Positions 35,494 through 44,440 of a stretch of 64,000 nt of DNA are shown here, in pieces (within the stretch, counting starts at the first letter, position 1; every line of letters begins with the position of its first letter). The notes under the pieces are model-generated. The model made no database searches and was not told the DNA's origin. It worked only from the letters and a program-made list of their open reading frames with translations. A program made the position numbers and the translations under genes. Source of the DNA: Cyclobacteriaceae bacterium (GTDB lineage: Bacteria > Bacteroidota > Bacteroidia > Cytophagales > Cyclobacteriaceae); the NCBI GenBank assembly GCA_016786585.1, contig JAEUUI010000007.1:124001-188000 (forward strand), written 5' to 3'.

Positions 35494-35886
35494 TTAATGC
35501 TCAGCGGGCGACAGTTTATTGATGATAAACACTGCCACGAGTACCTCCAGTATGCTTAGCGGAATTGCATACGGCAAAATGGCAATCGGAAGCACGCCCA
35601 GGTTTCCGATAACGAGCCACATCAAGGTGAAGCCAATGATCCACGAAAGCAACGCGGTTTGCCAGAAGGTGAACTTTTGATGCAACACGTATATGATGAT
35701 CGCGAATACCAGCGACCAGATTCCCCACACGGCTCCATTTACGGGTTGCTCCGGGAACGTTAAACCCAGGTTTTGATAGTGCGCGAGCCAGGCATCGTGA
35801 ACCAGAAAGGAATTTCGGACAAACTCTGAAATACTGATCCAGACCGTGGCCAGTAAAACCGGGAAAACAACTCTTTTAACCGACAT
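35494..35886 (-). CDS. Four-helix integral membrane protein of unknown function
   Basis: From MSVKRVVFPVLLATVWISIS the protein has 130 residues. It shows four hydrophobic helices (about residues 5-22, 48-66, 71-93 and 97-118). A conserved-looking EFVRNSFL loop follows the first helix. I recognise no family. I preferred 35886 to an upstream ATG at 35976, because the extra 30 residues are hydrophilic and precede the first helix. It is the last core-like gene before the accessory island. Confidence 0.65.
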   Translation of the reverse strand: MSVKRVVFPVLLATVWISISEFVRNSFLVHDAWLAHYQNLGLTFPEQPVNGAVWGIWSLVFAIIIYVLHQKFTFWQTALLSWIIGFTLMWLVIGNLGVLPIAILPYAIPLSILEVLVAVFIINKLSPAEH

Positions 35887-36259
35887 GATGCTTGGATTAA
35901 CCTGTGTAAAGATATTGATCCGGGATTTTATTTCGATGGTGAATCTGGTCCGGCAATTTTCCCGACAAGCTACCACCCGGGCCCCCGGTAAGAAGGTACT
36001 TTCATGATATTTCGTAAGGGCATTTATGGTATTTCGTTAGCTAACAGGTGATAATTCACTAAAACCGCGGAAAAACAACGCAAATAGCGAAACTCCGAAA
36101 TGGAGCGAAGTTTGAATAGGTCAGAGGAAATCATTTTAACCGAGGCCTAAACAAGATTACCAATCCCCACAGACATGAACAGTACCAAACACGAAACTCA
36201 ACGTCAGTAGCTGACGGAAAACCCAAAACAAAATTATTGTTAACCTAATTTGAAGACAC
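35887..36259. other. Gene-free stretch at the left border of the accessory island
   Basis: No convincing gene is seen in these 373 bp. It holds an imperfect tandem (ATATTTCGTAAG and GTATTTCGTTAG near 36007-36040) and a small hairpin CGTCAG-TAG-CTGACG at 36202-36216, about 45 bp before the HTH gene start. No clear attachment site was found here. Confidence 0.45.
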
Positions 36260-36664
36260 ATGGTGCATACATCAAAAATTCAAAATTCATCTGCCACCAA
36301 TGGCAATTTTAATTCTGTAAAAACCGCCGAGAGTAACGTGCGTCAAACGGCCGAAGAACGATTGGTGGATAACCTGAAGAACGTTCCTGATGACGACCTT
36401 CACGTGATCCGCCTTGAACTGCAGGCAATCAAGAGTGAACTCGAACGCTTAAAGCCTGCCAGCGCAGACGAACTTCTCACGATGAAAGAAGTTTGCAAAC
36501 TGCTGAAGCTTTCGCGGCCATCCGTTCATACGCTGATTCACAAAAAGAAAAAGCTTAAGCCGGTGCAGTTGCTCGATCAGGATTTTCGGTTCCTCCGGAG
36601 AGATGTGGAGGCGATGATCGCGGAGTCGTATAAAAATTTAATGAACAGTCCTGTTCAGGACTGA
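36260..36664 (+). CDS. Excisionase-type HTH protein, paralog of 46723-47043
   Basis: The 134-residue protein has a charged N-terminal half and a MerR/excisionase-like helix-turn-helix: DELLTMKEVCKLLKLSRPSVHTLIHKKKKLKPVQLLDQDFRFLRRDVEAM. This domain is nearly the same as in the gene at 46723-47043, which is on the opposite strand. It probably binds DNA as an element regulator or recombination directionality factor. It has no integrase next to it. Confidence 0.75.
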   Translation: MVHTSKIQNSSATNGNFNSVKTAESNVRQTAEERLVDNLKNVPDDDLHVIRLELQAIKSELERLKPASADELLTMKEVCKLLKLSRPSVHTLIHKKKKLKPVQLLDQDFRFLRRDVEAMIAESYKNLMNSPVQD

Positions 36665-36727
36665 TAACCCGTTCTTATCGCGCGATTTAGGTTTTCGACA
36701 AATTTCTCATTGAATCGCGTTAAGGCC

Positions 36728-36757
36728 AAGCCCCGGAAACGGGGCTTGTTGTTTTTT
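36728..36757 (+). terminator. Intrinsic terminator after the HTH gene
   Basis: AAGCCCC-GGAAAC-GGGGCTT is a perfect hairpin followed by GTTGTTTTTT. It lies 63 bp after the stop at 36664. The continuation GGGGCTTGTTG resembles the terminator at 46291-46309. Confidence 0.75.
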
Positions 36758-36853
36758 AGGGGTGAGAATTTACTCTAGATCAGAATTCATTTATGACTCT
36801 ATTCGGGAATTGTTTGGGGACAAACAGGTGCTAAACCTCTTGAGAGTAGTGAG

Positions 36854-37816
36854 CTATTTTCTTTCAGGGTTAAGTTTGTTTTCTTTCAGCTCTTTTTTTG
36901 TCAGTCGAACCAGTAAAGATTTTGATTTTAAACCCATTTTGAATTGAGAGTTCATCCAAATAACCTCTTCTCGCATATGATCTTTACCTTTCGAATCTTT
37001 AGTTCGGGTTTCGATGATTCTCTTTATCCACCCTTTTTTGGTAGTAAGCAAAGAGCCATAAAGTTCATTCTCATAACCGCTAATGAAAATCATGCACTTG
37101 GCCCTCATGGCCACTTTCAATAGCTTGATATGAAACTCATCGGTATTAGCATCATTCGTATATCCCTTGGTTCTATCAGCCAAGTATGGCGGGTCCAGGT
37201 AGACGAGTGAAGCTGGCCTATTGACAAACATTTCCAATAATTCGGTGGCATCACGATTGTCTATTCTCACATCGCGTAATCTTTCGACTACGTTGGTGAG
37301 TCTCTCTGGAAGGTTATACCATCTGTTTACACGGGCATCTCTACCATTTCGTGAATAAGATTGTGAGTAGGAAAACCCGCCCTTTTCTTCTCCAAAAACT
37401 CCATTAACAGCCATCATCGCCTGAACAAGGAACTTACGAGCCCTCTCCAGATCACTATCGGTCTTTGATGTAACTCGAGCTAATTCCAGTTCATCCTTAG
37501 CGTAAGGCGTTAACGAGATTGCTCTACATAACTCATCCTGATTATTGCGCAGCTGTTTAAACACATTGATAATTTCACCATCAATGTCGTTAATAACTTC
37601 AATAGGAGATTTACGCTTCGATAACGTTAGGGCAGCGGATCCACAGAAGGCTTCGACCCAACACGAGTGAGGCGGTAAATTGTGAGAGAGCTGAATAGCG
37701 ATCTTATTCTTTGATCCAAAATAGCCGAATGGCGTATTTACCCGTTTGACATTTTTCAAGGCATGGTGCTTTTCAGCCTCCTGCACTTCATGATCGGTAG
37801 CAACGGTGTAATTCAT
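36854..37816 (-). CDS. D12-class DNA adenine-N6 methyltransferase
   Basis: The 320-residue protein has the Dam/D12-class layout: FGYFGSKNKIA (33-36 FGSK), the SAM-binding VEAFCGSAALTLSK (about 53-66) and the catalytic motif LVYLDPPYLADRTKG (DPPY at 208-211). It is expected to methylate adenine in double-stranded DNA. It is the last gene of a four-gene minus-strand operon (nucleosidase, ParB-like, helicase, methylase), 43 bp after the helicase stop. No cognate restriction endonuclease of classical type is seen. It may mark self DNA for the module. Confidence 0.88.
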   Translation of the reverse strand: MNYTVATDHEVQEAEKHHALKNVKRVNTPFGYFGSKNKIAIQLSHNLPPHSCWVEAFCGSAALTLSKRKSPIEVINDIDGEIINVFKQLRNNQDELCRAISLTPYAKDELELARVTSKTDSDLERARKFLVQAMMAVNGVFGEEKGGFSYSQSYSRNGRDARVNRWYNLPERLTNVVERLRDVRIDNRDATELLEMFVNRPASLVYLDPPYLADRTKGYTNDANTDEFHIKLLKVAMRAKCMIFISGYENELYGSLLTTKKGWIKRIIETRTKDSKGKDHMREEVIWMNSQFKMGLKSKSLLVRLTKKELKENKLNPERK

Positions 37817-37859
37817 GCGGAAATTCGACTACAAAATTAGTGATCTTTAGGAGTAGTTC

Positions 37860-39758
37860 CTACCTAGTTCTATCGTTATGAAATAATCTCCGATACGCTT
37901 CTTCGTCTCCATCCGGGTCCGACATATTGAGAGAATATATGGCATAATCTTCCTCGATAACATCCAGCATCTTTCGAGTCTTTTCGTCAACATTTCGCTT
38001 AATATCAATATCAATTGAGTTCTTATACTGCAAAAAGTGATAGTTGGCTTCTACCAGCTCGGAGCCACCTACCCGGTGTATCCGGTCAAGTGATTGCAAG
38101 AATTGGGCGCAGTTGTAACTTAAATCATAATAAATCGCATGGTGACAAGTCTTATGCAGTGAAATTGATTCGGCACAGGCTGCCGGGTTGGCAATCAAAA
38201 TATCCAAGCCGCTCTTAGGTGCAACAAATTGATCGCGTATTTTTTCCCTTGTTTCAGCATCTTTCACTGATGACCCTTCAACAGGCGTGCCGCCAAAGAT
38301 CTCCTTCGAATTATACCCGGCAAGCTTGAGGTGATGCTTTATTAATTTGATTGTTGCGATAAAATTTGTCCAGATTACTACCTTCTGACCTTTTGCGCGA
38401 AGTTGTTTAACAATGCGCAGTAGTTGTTGAACCTTTGCAGGAACTTCGAGGCTATCATATCTTCTAATCAGATTCTTCAAATCCTTTAAGTCTTCGAACA
38501 GCTTCTCATCATAATCATCAATTGCAGAATTTAGCAGCTTAGGGTATGAAACCGCTTGGCGAAGTCTCATGATTCTTCCCCTTCCGATGCGATCAATAAA
38601 CTTGATGTTTTTGAAATAATCTTGCTGCGAATAATCCCTTATTTTATTGAAAATCGCCTGATAAATTTTTTTTTCGTGAGGAGCCATCTCTATTAGATAA
38701 GGCGCAATGAAGTTCTGTGGCTTCAATCTCAAGTCAATCTTTCTAACTCTATAAAAAAGTGGTCCAATTGAGTCATCTAAGATTTCCTTTGCGGATTCTG
38801 TATCACCTCGATCTTCAAAAAGTCTAAGCTTTGCCTTATCGGTTGATGAAATTGGATGTTGATTTGGCCAAAGAAAGTCAAACAGATTAAAGATGTCAGA
38901 ATAGCTTTTTGGCATTGGTGTACCCGTAAGTACACATCTGAATTGTGCCAGCTCTGCTTGCTGCAAGATGGCCCTTGCCCAGTTACCTTGTATCTGCTTG
39001 ATGTAATGAGCCTCATCGACAACAAATAACGCCTTAAGATTCTTCTGTTTTAGGAATTGAGTAACCTCACCTTTATCAGATAACAACGTTTGAAAGCTAG
39101 TCAGATAAAGTTCGGAGCGATGTTGTTCCAAGTTAAAGTAAGTCGATCTTCTATGAGAACGGTTACCCCCTGCCATGATACTATACTTTGGTGCTCTGCC
39201 CAAGGTTTCGTTGAACTCATTTCGCCATGGGCCAAATGAAGATGGAGGACCCACAACAAAAAGCGTATTAACTTTTCCCTCAGCTTTCAATTTTTCATAG
39301 ACTGTCAATACAACAGTTGTTTTTCCGCTACCAGGAACAGAGAAGTTTGCTCCGTTTCCCGCCAAGTATAGATGGTATGCCGCCTTTAATTGATGTACCT
39401 TAAGCGTTCGTTTAATATTTTCGTCAACGAATTCTTTGAACTCATTGAAAGCGGTTCTGTCATAGTCTCCATCTTTATACGTTGCAACTGCGGTTTTTAA
39501 ATTTTCAAAGCTTAAGTTGACGACTGATATTTTCTCTGAGTAAGTCTTGGCTGTTTTGCCGAATTTAAACTCCACCGATTCTTTATCCAGGTATCTAACC
39601 AGTTTTACAAATAGATGTCGATCGAGCTTCGCACGATATGTTCGATGAGTGAAATCATAAGCAAAGTTCCAAAATGACAATTGACTTTTTACAACAACAT
39701 CAAGTTTTGAATCGTTGTCGTAAATAACCAAGTCATTATTCTCGATTTCTAAGATCAT
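37860..39758 (-). CDS. SNF2/DEAH-type helicase of the candidate defence operon
   Basis: This 632-residue SF2 ATPase has a roughly 120-residue N-terminal extension, then motif I VPGSGKTT (141-148), motif II DEAH (248-251), motif III TGTPMP (278-283), and a C-terminal RecA domain with VVIWTNFIATIKLIKHH, IANPAACAESISLHKT and motif VI QSLDRIHRVG. It resembles SNF2-like translocases of defence systems such as those of DISARM-type loci. It has no fused nuclease domain that I can see. The start overlaps the ParB-like stop by four bases. Confidence 0.85.
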   Translation of the reverse strand: MILEIENNDLVIYDNDSKLDVVVKSQLSFWNFAYDFTHRTYRAKLDRHLFVKLVRYLDKESVEFKFGKTAKTYSEKISVVNLSFENLKTAVATYKDGDYDRTAFNEFKEFVDENIKRTLKVHQLKAAYHLYLAGNGANFSVPGSGKTTVVLTVYEKLKAEGKVNTLFVVGPPSSFGPWRNEFNETLGRAPKYSIMAGGNRSHRRSTYFNLEQHRSELYLTSFQTLLSDKGEVTQFLKQKNLKALFVVDEAHYIKQIQGNWARAILQQAELAQFRCVLTGTPMPKSYSDIFNLFDFLWPNQHPISSTDKAKLRLFEDRGDTESAKEILDDSIGPLFYRVRKIDLRLKPQNFIAPYLIEMAPHEKKIYQAIFNKIRDYSQQDYFKNIKFIDRIGRGRIMRLRQAVSYPKLLNSAIDDYDEKLFEDLKDLKNLIRRYDSLEVPAKVQQLLRIVKQLRAKGQKVVIWTNFIATIKLIKHHLKLAGYNSKEIFGGTPVEGSSVKDAETREKIRDQFVAPKSGLDILIANPAACAESISLHKTCHHAIYYDLSYNCAQFLQSLDRIHRVGGSELVEANYHFLQYKNSIDIDIKRNVDEKTRKMLDVIEEDYAIYSLNMSDPDGDEEAYRRLFHNDRTR

Positions 39759-41164
39759 TTCTTTGCTTTAGCTTTTGGCTTATTGTATTTGTCCTTCAGA
39801 TTATGTGTTTTTCTTTTGACTTCATAAAATGAATGTTCCAATTCATTAGCCCGAATTTGAATTTCCCGTGTCAACTTCATTGCCTCTTCAACTCTTCCTA
39901 ATTCAACAGAGGCCACTTGCATGTTCGAATGATTCAATTTATCTAATGCTGCATTCAACAGGTCAAGCGGGGTATCCTGCTCCTTCTTTTGTTCCAAAAA
40001 CTCATACGCTTTCTTAACTCTCCAGATGATTTTTTCTGCATTCTTGTTACCCCATACCAAGTCTTTCGATTTTTCTTCCATTTGATTGCCGCTATCATCT
40101 ACTGTTTCGTCCTTCGGCAGGAATAAATCGATCTTAAGGAGTTCGTATAGCTCTTTTTTAGCGTTTACATCGGCCACAAGTTTAGGAATGTCTCTCATGA
40201 TAAGATGAGCTTTCGTATATAGTCCATCGCGCTTTCTTATAATTTTAAAAGCAATGTTTTCAATTTTGCCAGCATCGTCCTCTTGCAAGCCGAGCTTTAT
40301 GAGTTGTTTTTCGTCAATCAGTTTTTTATAAACAATATTATAATAATCTAAAAAAGCTTGCCAGCGCCCTTCGCTATCAGTTCTACCCTCAGAAATTGTG
40401 TTATAATGGCCGGGACGTTTCAACAAGTCAAGGTATCTATCAATACACTTGAGCGGTTCGACATATTCGTCCTCAAATTTTTTTATCTTTCTTTTTAGGT
40501 CTGCTTCGCTGATGTTATAATTATCCGGATCGTCCAACAACTGTTCTTTAATAGACATACCTATCTCTACTTTCCGTTTGACCGAAAGTGCCTTGTCGAA
40601 ATTATAATAAACAGCTTCTCCTCGCGTGTGATATTGTAACCTGTTCTCAAGCTGTTCTATCTCTAGCAGAGTAGTAGGAGGTTCATCTTCACCTGGACCT
40701 GGTAGAATTACTACTTCTAAGTATTTATACCTTTCATCACCTGGATACTGATCCAATAATTTCTCAAAAGCCATTTTGCGTCTATTGCCATTGATAAGAA
40801 ATCCGTCAACAGTAATAATCGCCATTTTGTCCTGCCCCTCTTTAAGAAGAGACTGCATCAATTCCCTAGTTGGATCAGGGTCTTTGAGCTCCAAGAAACG
40901 TTTCAGAGTAGCTTGGCCGAATGTGGTTGTTTCACTCAAATTACCCTTACTGCTTTCCCAGGTTAACACATCGGAAGCGATCCTCCCGTTGTCTTTTCTA
41001 AATCGCAGATATTCCACAGGAATTTTATATGCCTGCCTAACTTTACCTTTCACTTTGTCGTCCCTGAATGGAATTGGAATAGTGTTCGGTACTTTTACTC
41101 GAACTTTTGCAATTTCATCGACAAATTCCTGAATAACTTCTCTTGGTGTATTCTTGTTACTCAT
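39755..41164 (-). CDS. ParB-like protein of the candidate defence operon
   Basis: The 469-residue protein has a ParB/Srx-type core at about residues 45-135 with the signature TVDGFLINGNRRKMAFEKLL (119-138). After it come long, charged helical segments (LLEIEQLENRLQYHTRGEAVYYNFDKAL) and a lysine-rich coiled-coil C-terminus ending KPKAKAKK. ParB-fold proteins bind DNA or hydrolyse CTP, and some act as nucleases; the specific activity is unknown. It lies between the nucleosidase (3 bp gap) and the helicase (4 bp overlap), so all belong to one transcript. Confidence 0.65.
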   Translation of the reverse strand: MSNKNTPREVIQEFVDEIAKVRVKVPNTIPIPFRDDKVKGKVRQAYKIPVEYLRFRKDNGRIASDVLTWESSKGNLSETTTFGQATLKRFLELKDPDPTRELMQSLLKEGQDKMAIITVDGFLINGNRRKMAFEKLLDQYPGDERYKYLEVVILPGPGEDEPPTTLLEIEQLENRLQYHTRGEAVYYNFDKALSVKRKVEIGMSIKEQLLDDPDNYNISEADLKRKIKKFEDEYVEPLKCIDRYLDLLKRPGHYNTISEGRTDSEGRWQAFLDYYNIVYKKLIDEKQLIKLGLQEDDAGKIENIAFKIIRKRDGLYTKAHLIMRDIPKLVADVNAKKELYELLKIDLFLPKDETVDDSGNQMEEKSKDLVWGNKNAEKIIWRVKKAYEFLEQKKEQDTPLDLLNAALDKLNHSNMQVASVELGRVEEAMKLTREIQIRANELEHSFYEVKRKTHNLKDKYNKPKAKAKK

Positions 41165-41167
41165 ACA

Positions 41168-41938
41168 TCATATTGATTTATAATTCGATAATACCTGAAA
41201 AGCAAATGCACTAGCATTTCTTGCTGCCACTTCCTGATAGCCATCAGCGTCTGTCGCTGATTTGTTTGATAATAAATCTGAAATTCCACGAACTATTAAA
41301 AATTGAATGTTGCCATTTGCATGGCAAGCCTCATAGAAGCCACTGCCTTCCATTTCAACTGCTACTGTATCATTATAAGAATTATATATCAGGTCGTAGA
41401 CAAAAGACCTCTTTGAAGCAATAACTTTCTCGCCTGCGGCAATCGGTTTAGTTAGTACTTTGATTTTCTTTTTTCGATGTGCTTTTGGTAATCTTTCCTT
41501 CCAATCATCTTTTTTTGCGTCAGCTTTTGCACGTTCAAATATTTGATAAGATGACATGCCAACCTCTGGTCTGACACGAAAGCCAGTTTTCGTTACTTTA
41601 CCACTTTCGTAACCATAAGCTTTTTCTGCTGCTACTACATCACCCAAATTCAGGTCTTTAATACCACCAGCAATTCCGACAAACAGAACTACGTGGGGAT
41701 TGAAAAATTCTATTGCCCGCTCGGTCTGAAGAGCACACGTGCTATTGCCTGGGCCGACCTCAGCTATACCAACTTCCCAATTGTGATATAAGCCGTTAAA
41801 AATCCCCACTTCATAGATGTTGCCCTTTCTATGCTGTCTTTCCTCAATGTTCGTTAAGTGCTGCCTTACTGCTAAGTATTCCAAAGGAATAGCAGTGAGA
41901 ATTGTTGCGCGCACGGGGGCCAGCTCAGTTGTGGACAT
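41168..41938 (-). CDS. PNP/MTAN-superfamily nucleosidase, first gene of the candidate defence operon
   Basis: The 256-residue protein begins ATILTAIPLEYLAVRQHL, has the phosphorylase-fold motifs VVLFVGIAGGIKDLNLGDVVAA (87-92 VGIAGG), VAVEMEGSGFYEA (194-198 VEMEG) and FLIVRGISDLLSNK (217-221 RGISD, with the catalytic Asp). Related proteins cleave nucleosides such as methylthioadenosine and S-adenosylhomocysteine, and some phage-defence members cleave ATP. A housekeeping MTAN of about 230 residues would look similar. Its place at the head of the operon with a methylase, helicase and ParB-like gene favours a defence effector or methylation-linked role. Confidence 0.75.
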   Translation of the reverse strand: MSTTELAPVRATILTAIPLEYLAVRQHLTNIEERQHRKGNIYEVGIFNGLYHNWEVGIAEVGPGNSTCALQTERAIEFFNPHVVLFVGIAGGIKDLNLGDVVAAEKAYGYESGKVTKTGFRVRPEVGMSSYQIFERAKADAKKDDWKERLPKAHRKKKIKVLTKPIAAGEKVIASKRSFVYDLIYNSYNDTVAVEMEGSGFYEACHANGNIQFLIVRGISDLLSNKSATDADGYQEVAARNASAFAFQVLSNYKSI

Positions 41939-42069
41939 TCCACCAGAGATTTGAATTTTCTACATTAACGTCTTGCTGGAGGGCTGGAGGCAAGATTGTT
42001 ATCACCAAATTAATAATTGCCTGAACGAAACCAAATAAGGGCAATTCCAGAATCGTCATTTTGGGTCTT

Positions 42070-42707
42070 TTAGCGTCTTTTATCACCGGACTTTCCATCA
42101 AAGGCTATGAGGTTAAACATTTCCCGTACGCGTGAACGGACTCTCAGACCATAAAAATTCTCAAGTTCTGACGCTGACAAATTTGTAGTTAAAGAGTCTG
42201 CATGTGACACGCAATGAAAAGGTCGTAACGGGTTAGCAGGACTTCGGCCATGATGTTGCATTTGTTACCGTAGTATTTGAGTGATTGCTCTGCGCCCAGG
42301 TCATCGAAGCAATAGATCTTCGCGTGCTGCCCGTCTCGGAAAGTATTGTTTGTAGAAGGTCTCACCGGTTGTTGACCTGTTGTATTCCCAGTGTTATTAT
42401 TAGTTGTATTGCTACCTGTATCAAATCTGTACAAGTGAACTTTACTGCCGCGCTGAGGATTGTGTGGAGGGTTATACCGGATATAGTTCCATTCATGAAG
42501 TTCTTTGAGACACTTCAGGTATGTGTTAACTGAACCAATCGTCGATAGACGCATTACTTCTTCGCGGCTAATCGAAATAGGATTACGAAAGTGATTGAGG
42601 TTCCAGTATTGGAAGAGTACGAAGTAAAGGCTCGCGTGATGGGGTGTGAGCCTTTGATTATCGGCAAGCAAATCAATAAAGCCTCTGAAGTGCTTTATAA
42701 AATTCAC
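42070..42707 (-). pseudogene. Deletion-fused, frameshifted HTH/ATPase relic of a Bacteroidota mobile element
   Basis: The first part (42189-42707) encodes an HTH protein (LTPHHASLYFVLFQYWNLN, ISREEVMRLSTIGSVNTYLK) which in mobile elements is a separate gene. After a low-complexity Asn/Thr stretch it continues directly into the C-terminal part of an AAA-type ATPase (KIYCFDDLGAEQSLKYYGNKCNIMAEVLL). That frame stops at 42189, while the remainder (LTTNLSASELENFYGLRVRSRVREMFNLIAFD) continues in another frame to 42070. The natural reading TTNLSASE resumes after CHMQTL, so there is one frameshift there. A large deletion has joined the two genes. Confidence 0.7.
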
Positions 42708-43030
42708 TTCACTACTTCAGCGAGCTTGGATATTTTTTCCAGGGAGAAGGGATGGCGTTCATCCACGAGCTTATTAGCCTCAAGCATCTTCCTGATGTCA
42801 TCGTAGTCGTAGTAAATAACACCACCGATTTTCGTGTACGATAGTGAGCCATTTACCCGGAGGTTTTGAAGTGTTCCCGGTGAGATGGTGAGAAGTTTTC
42901 TGACCTCGTGTGATTTGAGCCATTTGCGCACGGGATGACCGTGCTTCTCAGCCTACATTCGCTTAAAATCTTCGATGATTGTTAAACGAAAAGCTTCCAG
43001 ATCTTCGGGAGTAATAATTAATGATGCCAT
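42704..43030 (-). pseudogene. Excisionase-type HTH gene with an in-frame amber codon
   Basis: The frame from ATG at 43030 reads MASLIITPEDLEAFRLTIIE and reaches TAG at 42953-42955 after 25 codons. It then continues in the same frame as HPVRKWLKSHEVRKLLTISP, the normal second part of these Bacteroidota element proteins, with the HTH ending DDIRKMLEANK. Translation might restart at the GTG at 42931 to give a 75-residue protein. The N-terminal portion is conserved in the family, so I treat it as inactivated or truncated. It overlaps the relic above by four bases. Confidence 0.7.
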
Positions 43031-43200
43031 AGAATTTGATTAATTTTTGTATGGCACAAATGAAGTTCAGTAGCAGTCCTTACAACAGTTAAAAAGGGTC
43101 AGGACTGTTGCGAAATTTGGTTCGAACCGACATTGTTTATACCCGAGAATCACATAAATTCACAAAGCAAATTCAGACAGCAACCCCCGATTTCTGATCC

Positions 43201-43827
43201 ATGAATTGGTCTAAAGTCAAAGCACTGCTCAATTACAAAGTTTTGAGTATTTCCTACATCATTCTTGCAGGTGTTCCGCTGTTGATTGACTTTAACAAAA
43301 AAATCGAGGAGTATTTCGGTAAAAACACGCTACCTGAAACACTTATATGTTTCTTCTTCGCAAGCGTATTTCTTGGAGCAGCTCTTGTGCTTTACAAGAT
43401 GCGATGTGACGAAGTAATTCAGAACTATAAGGATGTTGGCGAATATGTCAATAAAGAACTGCCGGGACTTTTAATAAGTCACCCGGATAAGAAAAAGCAG
43501 ATTGTTATAACACACCTTTCAGAATCACAAAAAGAATCCCTTGACAAAATTGCCGATCTCGATAGGCGAATTCGAGCAGAAACACGTCCAAATTTGAAGA
43601 GTCAGTTAGAGCGAGAACTTCAACAGATTCTTGACGAACTCTATCCCGGATGCGTTCAACGACATCTTAAAAAGAAATGGGAATCTTTTTTGACTTTAAA
43701 TACCATTTCCCTGGTCGCATGCAATGTATTCATTGCTTTTGCAATTGTTCTGATCGGGTATGTCTTTTATTTCAGAATTGAAAAAGTCATTTTATATACC
43801 CAGGACCATTATGCTACTCATCCCTGA
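43201..43827 (+). CDS. Membrane protein of unknown function (first of a two-gene unit)
   Basis: The 208-residue protein has hydrophobic segments at about residues 13-31 and 47-65, a long charged coiled-coil middle (LSESQKESLDKIADLDRRIRAETRPNLKSQ) and one more helix at about 171-195. This layout of helices around a cytoplasmic coil resembles small membrane effectors, but I know no family. The next gene starts 17 bases before its end in another frame, so the two are likely co-expressed. Confidence 0.6.
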   Translation: MNWSKVKALLNYKVLSISYIILAGVPLLIDFNKKIEEYFGKNTLPETLICFFFASVFLGAALVLYKMRCDEVIQNYKDVGEYVNKELPGLLISHPDKKKQIVITHLSESQKESLDKIADLDRRIRAETRPNLKSQLERELQQILDELYPGCVQRHLKKKWESFLTLNTISLVACNVFIAFAIVLIGYVFYFRIEKVILYTQDHYATHP

Positions 43828-44242
43828 ACTATTTGACAATACGCTTACTATTTACGCATACTCGCATTCCGATAGCGAATTCAGATCGATCGAGATTGTT
43901 TTTCGAAATGCTAACGTTATCATGGACAGGTCGCGAATTGGTAACGATGATCGTGGACGGAGAGGCTATAAATACATTGTCAATGGAAAAGGTCTAATAG
44001 AAAAACTGGAGAAGTTTGTTGGAATTCGTTTTATCACATTAGGCAGAAATACCGATGTTGAAATTGGTGGAGGGCAATATCCCTACAAGTGCAAGAGAAT
44101 TGCTGATCTGCCATCACAACAAGCTTGCGAAACTATTTATGCCGATGATGATCATTTGGCTTTTATGAAATGCTGCTTGCTCGCACGTAAAAGAAACTGG
44201 CTTGGCGGGGATTCAGAACCCGGCACATGCAACCGTTCCTAA
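43811..44242 (+). CDS. Protein of unknown function (second of a two-gene unit)
   Basis: From MLLIPELFDNTLTIYAYSHS the product has 143 residues; an upstream start at 43760 would overlap the previous gene more. The composition is that of a soluble protein with the glycine-rich stretch TLGRNTDVEIGGGQYPYKC and four cysteines near the end (CKRI, ACET, KCCLL). It has no signal peptide and no family that I recognise. It overlaps the preceding membrane-protein gene by 17 bp, which suggests that the two products work together. Confidence 0.5.
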   Translation: MLLIPELFDNTLTIYAYSHSDSEFRSIEIVFRNANVIMDRSRIGNDDRGRRGYKYIVNGKGLIEKLEKFVGIRFITLGRNTDVEIGGGQYPYKCKRIADLPSQQACETIYADDDHLAFMKCCLLARKRNWLGGDSEPGTCNRS

Positions 44243-44247
44243 ATAAA

Positions 44248-44273
44248 AAGAGAGAAGAATTAACCTCTCTCTT
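44248..44273 (+). terminator. Terminator-like hairpin after the 43811 gene
   Basis: AAGAGAG and CTCTCTT form a stem 6 bp after the stop at 44242. The downstream T run is short. The next 160 bp up to 44440 contain another imperfect stem (GCCCG...CGGGC with CTGAAT/ATTCAG inside) and no gene start. Confidence 0.45.
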
Positions 44274-44440
44274 GTAATGGCCCGCTGAATGGAGCCCTCC
44301 AATTCAGTTCGGGCATGATGCAGATTAGGTAAAAAGGTTTTGGTGGAAGAGTTTAAATAGGAGTAACTCCTATGGTTTCTTGAAAATATTCGCAAAACGC
44401 CCTCCACCGAATAAGTTTTTTTGATTCATCTAGGTTCTCA

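Noticed and set aside
36741-36770. Third copy of the tRNA-end-like repeat after the terminator at 36728
   Set aside because: The sequence after GGGGCTTGTTG is only loosely similar (GGGGTGAGAATT) and lacks the CCCGCTGG part, so it is not counted as an att site.
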